Below are positions 60,148 through 64,000 of a stretch of DNA of 64,000 nucleotides, one piece after another (position 1 is the first letter of the stretch; each line of letters begins with the position of its first letter). A model generated the notes under the pieces. That model did no database searches. It had not been told where the DNA came from and was given only the letters and a program-made list of their open reading frames with translations. The stretch is from Pseudomonas capsici (GTDB lineage: Bacteria; Pseudomonadota; Gammaproteobacteria; Pseudomonadales; Pseudomonadaceae), in NCBI RefSeq assembly GCF_017165765.1, contig NZ_JAFGZD010000023.1, positions 18,293-82,292 of the forward strand, in the 5' to 3' direction. A program made the position numbers and the translations under genes.

Positions 60148-61164
60148 ATGAAAGTTTTCTACGACAAAGACTGTGACCTTTCGATCATCCAGGGCAAGAA
60201 AGTCGCCATCATCGGTTACGGCTCCCAGGGCCACGCTCAGGCGTGCAACCTGAAAGACTCCGGCGTTGATGTCACTGTTGGCCTGCGTAAAGGTTCGGCT
60301 ACTGTCGCCAAAGCTGAAGCTCATGGCCTGAAAGTGACTGACGTTGCTTCTGCCGTTGCTGCTGCCGACCTGGTCATGATCCTGACCCCGGACGAATTCC
60401 AGGCCCAACTGTACAAGAATGAAATCGAGCCGAACCTGAAGAAGGGCGCAACCCTGGCTTTCTCCCACGGCTTCGCGATTCACTACAATCAGGTTGTGCC
60501 ACGCGCTGACCTGGACGTGATCATGATCGCGCCAAAGGCTCCAGGCCACACCGTTCGTACCGAATTCGTCAAAGGCGGCGGTATCCCTGACCTGATCGCT
60601 GTTTATCAGGATGCTTCGGGCAACGCCAAGAACGTTGCTCTGTCCTACGCTTCGGGCGTTGGCGGTGGCCGCACCGGTATCATCGAAACCACGTTCAAGG
60701 ACGAGACCGAAACCGACCTGTTCGGCGAACAAGCCGTTCTGTGCGGTGGTACCGTCGAGCTGGTCAAGGCTGGCTTCGAAACTCTGGTTGAAGCCGGTTA
60801 CGCTCCGGAAATGGCTTACTTCGAGTGCCTGCACGAACTGAAACTGATCGTTGACCTCATGTACGAAGGCGGTATCGCCAACATGAACTACTCGATCTCC
60901 AACAACGCCGAATACGGCGAGTACGTGACCGGTCCTGAAGTCATCAACGCCGAATCCCGTCAGGCCATGCGCAACGCTCTGAAGCGCATCCAGGATGGCG
61001 AGTACGCGAAGATGTTCATCAGCGAAGGTGCTACCGGCTACCCATCGATGACCGCCAAGCGTCGTAACAACGCTGCGCACGGTATCGAAATCATCGGCGA
61101 ACAACTGCGCTCCATGATGCCTTGGATCGCGGCGAACAAGATCGTCGACAAGAACAAGAACTGA
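60148..61164 (+). CDS. ilvC: Ketol-acid reductoisomerase (class I, NADP)
   Basis: Isomerises and reduces acetolactate or acetohydroxybutyrate with NADPH. The 338-residue class I enzyme has the Rossmann motif IGYGSQGHAQ (22-31), APKAPGHTVR and the knotted C-terminal domain with Mg-binding DLFGEQAVLCGG and ECLHELKLIVDLMYEGG. Canonical MKVFYDKDCD start. Third gene of ilvI-ilvH-ilvC, followed by a strong terminator. Confidence 0.98.
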   Translation: MKVFYDKDCDLSIIQGKKVAIIGYGSQGHAQACNLKDSGVDVTVGLRKGSATVAKAEAHGLKVTDVASAVAAADLVMILTPDEFQAQLYKNEIEPNLKKGATLAFSHGFAIHYNQVVPRADLDVIMIAPKAPGHTVRTEFVKGGGIPDLIAVYQDASGNAKNVALSYASGVGGGRTGIIETTFKDETETDLFGEQAVLCGGTVELVKAGFETLVEAGYAPEMAYFECLHELKLIVDLMYEGGIANMNYSISNNAEYGEYVTGPEVINAESRQAMRNALKRIQDGEYAKMFISEGATGYPSMTAKRRNNAAHGIEIIGEQLRSMMPWIAANKIVDKNKN

Positions 61165-61183
61165 GTTCTTCCGTTCAGAAAGG

Positions 61184-61208
61184 ACGCGGCCAATTGGCCG
61201 CGTTTTTT
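61184..61208 (+). terminator. Terminator after ilvC
   Basis: ACGCGGCCAATTGGCCGCGT (61184-61203) is a perfect 20-bp palindrome followed by five more T. It ends the ilvIHC operon. Confidence 0.85.
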
Positions 61209-61310
61209 CGTTATGGGACCAGTGTCTGGTATAAAGCTGCATCGTTTGTCGACGAATCCTCGTCGCAGACACCTGTCGAACCTTTTCAAAACCGCTGCAA
61301 GGTAATGTCC

Positions 61311-62168
61311 ATGAGCGAACGTCCTGAAGAGCCGAACAAGGCCTCTGACGCCGAAAGTCTGCTACCTATCGATGAGCATGTTGAAGAAGGCCATGACGCC
61401 GAAGGGCGCAAGGTCCGTCACCGCGGGATTTATCTCCTGCCTAACCTGTTCACCACTGCGAACCTGTTTGCAGGTTTCTACTCCATCATCAGCTCCATGA
61501 GCGCCCAGAGTGCCTTGAGCGCAGGTGATTCGGTTGCTGCGAGCAAGTATTTCGCCTTCGCGGCCATCGCCATCTTCGTTGCCATGGTGCTCGATGGCCT
61601 GGATGGTCGTGTAGCGCGCATGACCAATACTCAAAGTGCCTTTGGGGCCGAGTATGACTCGTTGTCCGACATGGTCGCCTTTGGTGTCGCGCCAGCACTG
61701 CTGGCATTCGGCTGGGCGTTGGGCGATATGGGCAAGGTCGGCTGGATGGTCGCCTTCATCTATGTCGCCGGCGCGGCATTGCGACTCGCCCGTTTCAATA
61801 CCCAGGTGGGCAAGGCCGACAAACGCTACTTCATCGGTCTTGCCAGCCCGGCTGCGGCGGGTGTGGTTGCCGGTACGGTCTGGGCTTTCAGTGACTTCGG
61901 TATCCAGGGGTCGAAACTGTCTTTTCTGGTGGCCTTGCTGGTCGCAGCGGCCGGCATGTTGATGGTCAGTAATATCAAGTACAACAGCTTCAAGGAGCTG
62001 GACCTGAGGGGCCGCGTCCCGTTTGTTGCGATTCTGGTGGTTGTATTGGTATTCGCTGTGGTCTTCAGCGATCCGCCGCGCATTTTGCTGCTGATTTTCC
62101 TCGGTTATGCGCTATCGGGACCGGTTCAATATCTGTTGCATCTTCGTCGCCACAAGTCCGCCGACTGA
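61311..62168 (+). CDS. pssA: CDP-diacylglycerol-serine O-phosphatidyltransferase
   Basis: Makes phosphatidylserine, the precursor of phosphatidylethanolamine, in the inner membrane. The 285-residue protein has the CDP-alcohol phosphotransferase motif D95-GLD98-GRVAR103 ... G112 ... D116 ... D120 and about eight membrane segments. ATG 61311 lies 8 bases after AAGG; ATG 61305 is too close to it. The gene is the membrane-type enzyme, not the E. coli phospholipase-D-like PssA. Confidence 0.95.
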   Translation: MSERPEEPNKASDAESLLPIDEHVEEGHDAEGRKVRHRGIYLLPNLFTTANLFAGFYSIISSMSAQSALSAGDSVAASKYFAFAAIAIFVAMVLDGLDGRVARMTNTQSAFGAEYDSLSDMVAFGVAPALLAFGWALGDMGKVGWMVAFIYVAGAALRLARFNTQVGKADKRYFIGLASPAAAGVVAGTVWAFSDFGIQGSKLSFLVALLVAAAGMLMVSNIKYNSFKELDLRGRVPFVAILVVVLVFAVVFSDPPRILLLIFLGYALSGPVQYLLHLRRHKSAD

Positions 62169-62231
62169 TCGGATATGCCTCATACTTCGTAGACTGTAGG
62201 TGCATAAGCTCACCGGGTTTACGGAGTCATC

Positions 62232-63245
62232 ATGCTGATCAAGCTACCTTCGACGTCCGACTCAAAAGAGTCGGACGTCACGCCTGAAAAAATCTATCTG
62301 TCACGTCGCACGCTGTTGGCCGGTTCCCTTGCCGGTCTGGCGGTTACGGCCATGCCGCGTCTGGTGAGTGCGCAGGATGCATCGCGATATGCCGATGTCG
62401 AGGCGGGGAAGGCGCCGACCTGGTTTGCCGAAAAGTTGCCGGGTACCCAATGGCAGGCCGTCAACGTCAAGGATGAGGCGATAACCCCCTTCAAGGATGC
62501 GACCCACTACAACAACTTCTATGAATTCGGGACCGATAAAGGCGATCCGGCTCGCAATGCCGGTTCATTGAAGACCGAGCCATGGAGTGTGGTCATTGAT
62601 GGCGAGGTGGCCAAGCCGGGTCGCTATGCTCTGGAAGACTTCATGAAGCCCTACCAGTTGGAAGAGCGGATCTACCGACTTCGCTGCGTAGAGGCCTGGT
62701 CGATGGTGATTCCCTGGATTGGCTTCCCTGTTGCGGCATTGCTCAAGCAGGTGGAGCCGACTTCAAAGGCCAGATACATCCGTTTTGAAACACTGCAGGA
62801 CCCTCAGTCCATGCCGGGGCAGCGCTCCGATTTTGCCTTGATCGACTGGCCATATGTGGAAGGGCTGCGACTGGATGAGGCCATGAATCCACTGGCCATT
62901 CTGGCGGTCGGCATGTACGGGCGAGAGCTGCCTAATCAGAACGGCGCGCCGCTGCGACTGGTCGTGCCCTGGAAGTATGGTTTCAAGAGCGTGAAATCCA
63001 TCGTGCGTATCAGTCTGGTCGCCGAGCAGCCGAAAACCACCTGGCAAAGCATCGCCGCCAATGAGTATGGCTTCTATGCCAACGTAAACCCTGCGGTCGA
63101 TCACCCGCGCTGGAGCCAGGCGCGAGAACGGCGTTTACCGAGCGGGCTGTTCAGCCCCAATGTTCGCGAAACCCAAATGTTCAATGGGTATGGGGAGGAG
63201 GTTGCCTCTTTATATGCGGGTATGGATTTGAGGAAAGATTACTGA
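62232..63245 (+). CDS. msrP: Methionine sulfoxide reductase catalytic subunit MsrP (Tat-exported)
   Basis: Periplasmic molybdopterin enzyme that repairs oxidised methionine in proteins. The 337-residue protein has a twin-arginine signal (SRRTLLAG, Arg25-Arg26; cleavage near VSA47) and the sulfite-oxidase-family fold with the Mo-binding Cys in YRLRCVEAWSM. ATG 62232 lies 6 bases after GGAG. The coding start contains a perfect inverted repeat at 62252-62279. msrQ overlaps its stop. Confidence 0.95.
   Translation: MLIKLPSTSDSKESDVTPEKIYLSRRTLLAGSLAGLAVTAMPRLVSAQDASRYADVEAGKAPTWFAEKLPGTQWQAVNVKDEAITPFKDATHYNNFYEFGTDKGDPARNAGSLKTEPWSVVIDGEVAKPGRYALEDFMKPYQLEERIYRLRCVEAWSMVIPWIGFPVAALLKQVEPTSKARYIRFETLQDPQSMPGQRSDFALIDWPYVEGLRLDEAMNPLAILAVGMYGRELPNQNGAPLRLVVPWKYGFKSVKSIVRISLVAEQPKTTWQSIAANEYGFYANVNPAVDHPRWSQARERRLPSGLFSPNVRETQMFNGYGEEVASLYAGMDLRKDY
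62252..62279. repeat. Perfect 12-bp inverted repeat within the msrP 5' coding region
   Basis: GACGTCCGACTC and GAGTCGGACGTC are separated by AAAA, 20 bases after the start codon. In mRNA it would form a very stable hairpin close to the initiation region and before the Tat signal. It encodes part of STSDSKESDV. Confidence 0.7.
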
Positions 63246-63865
63246 TGCGGTATCCGTGGTGGCGTATTGGCGTTTTTCTGGCTGCTTGCGTTGCGCCTGT
63301 CCTCTGGCTCTATCAAGCCTGGATATTTGCCCTGGGGCCGGACCCGGGGAAGGTACTGGTTGATCGGTTGGGGTTGGGTGCGCTGATCCTGCTGTTGATT
63401 ACCCTGGCGATGACGCCTTTGCAGCGAATGACAGGTTGGGCTGGGTGGATCGCCGTTCGCAGGCAACTGGGGTTGTGGTGTTTTGCCTATGTGAGCCTGC
63501 ATATGACGATGTATGCGCTGTTTATCCTTGGGCTGGATTGGGGGCAGTTGGGTGTCGAGCTGGTCAAGCGGCCCTACATCATTGTCGGTAGTCTCGGGTT
63601 TCTTGGGTTGCTGGCTCTGGCGGTGACCTCCAATCGATACAGTCAGCGCCGATTGGGCGCGCGCTGGAAGAAGCTGCATCGGCTGGTTTATGTGATTCTC
63701 GGGTTGGGCCTGCTGCATATGCTCTGGATTGTCAGGGCTGATCTGAAGGAGTGGGCTTTATATGCGGCAATCGGTTCGGTGCTGCTTATCCTGCGAATCC
63801 CAATGATTGCGAGGCGAATCCCCCGATTTAACGCTCGCAAGGCCAGTGGTTCTGTAAAAAGCTGA
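63245..63865 (+). CDS. msrQ: Haem-binding quinone-linked membrane subunit MsrQ
   Basis: Passes electrons from the respiratory chain to MsrP. The 206-residue integral membrane protein has about six membrane segments of the ferric-reductase-like fold, with haem-ligand histidines in LHMTMYA, LHRLVYV and LHMLW. It starts on the last base of msrP, so the pair is translationally coupled. Confidence 0.95.
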   Translation: MRYPWWRIGVFLAACVAPVLWLYQAWIFALGPDPGKVLVDRLGLGALILLLITLAMTPLQRMTGWAGWIAVRRQLGLWCFAYVSLHMTMYALFILGLDWGQLGVELVKRPYIIVGSLGFLGLLALAVTSNRYSQRRLGARWKKLHRLVYVILGLGLLHMLWIVRADLKEWALYAAIGSVLLILRIPMIARRIPRFNARKASGSVKS

Positions 63866-63874
63866 AATTAACGG

Positions 63875-63902
63875 TTGACGGGCGATTTAATCTCTCTATA
63901 AT
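63875..63902 (+). promoter_or_regulatory. rRNA-type promoter and start of an rrn leader
   Basis: TTGACG (63875-63880) and a perfect TATAAT (63897-63902) are spaced by 16 bases, followed by the GC-rich discriminator TCGCCCC. The downstream sequence to 64000 resembles Pseudomonas 16S rRNA leaders. The rRNA genes themselves would begin beyond the window. Confidence 0.8.
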
Positions 63903-64000
63903 TCGCCCCACTTCCGGCGCAGACGGAACTGAAAAAGCCTTGTAAATCAATAGTTTGCAAGTGTTTAACGGTTCGCTCGGTCAGTCTGGAAGGGCTTCGG

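Overview
The window looks like core chromosome of a fluorescent pseudomonad, most likely the Pseudomonas syringae group. The gene order dnaK-dnaJ-dapB-carA-carB-greA ... ftsJ-ftsH-folP-glmM-tpiA-secG-tRNA-Leu-tRNA-fMet-rimP-nusA-infB-rbfA-truB-rpsO-pnp ... acs-pgi-panDCB-folK-pcnB-crcZ-cbrB-cbrA-gluQ-dksA ... prrF ... mrcB-lpoP ... ilvI-ilvH-ilvC-pssA-msrP-msrQ is the conserved Pseudomonas backbone, and the protein sequences agree with that genus. I saw no insertion sequence, prophage, CRISPR array or genomic island. Species is inference; no database search was possible.

Left part (1-25 kb, mostly + strand): chaperones (dnaK end, dnaJ), lysine/peptidoglycan precursor synthesis (dapB), carbamoyl phosphate synthetase (carA, carB) with a terminator-like leader, transcript rescue (greA), RNA and ribosome maturation (yhbY, rlmE), membrane proteolysis (ftsH), folate and cell-wall precursors (folP, glmM), tpiA, secG, two tRNAs, then the large translation operon rimP-nusA-infB-rbfA-truB-rpsO-pnp. 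A promoter with a GC-rich discriminator lies before tRNA-fMet, and three hairpins separate that tRNA from rimP.

Middle part (25-47 kb, - strand): DUF2845 and AsmA-like DUF748 envelope proteins, an RlmI-like methyltransferase, thiolase, an MpaB-like protein, acetyl-CoA synthetase, pgi, pantothenate genes, folK, pcnB, and the CbrA/CbrB carbon-nitrogen control system with small upstream cbrX. Between cbrB and pcnB I find a well-supported CrcZ small RNA: a sigma-54 promoter, six CA-rich Hfq/Crc-type motifs and a terminator hairpin. gluQ and dksA follow.

Right part (47-64 kb): an aminotransferase, sfsA, a Rieske protein, a shortened ChaN-like gene, deoC, and a PrrF iron-responsive small RNA with a Fur box over its promoter. 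Then come a pentapeptide-repeat protein, a kinase/ATPase fusion, PBP1b with its TPR lipoprotein partner, YqcC, a DUF4124 protein, the ilvIHC branched-chain genes, pssA and the MsrPQ periplasmic methionine sulfoxide repair pair. The last 130 bases carry an rRNA-type promoter and leader, so an rrn operon very probably begins just past the window.

The most interesting signals are non-coding: CrcZ, PrrF, a sigma-54 promoter with an upstream palindrome before a BON-domain periplasmic protein, a perfect 12-bp inverted repeat inside the first codons of msrP, and leader hairpins before carA and rimP.
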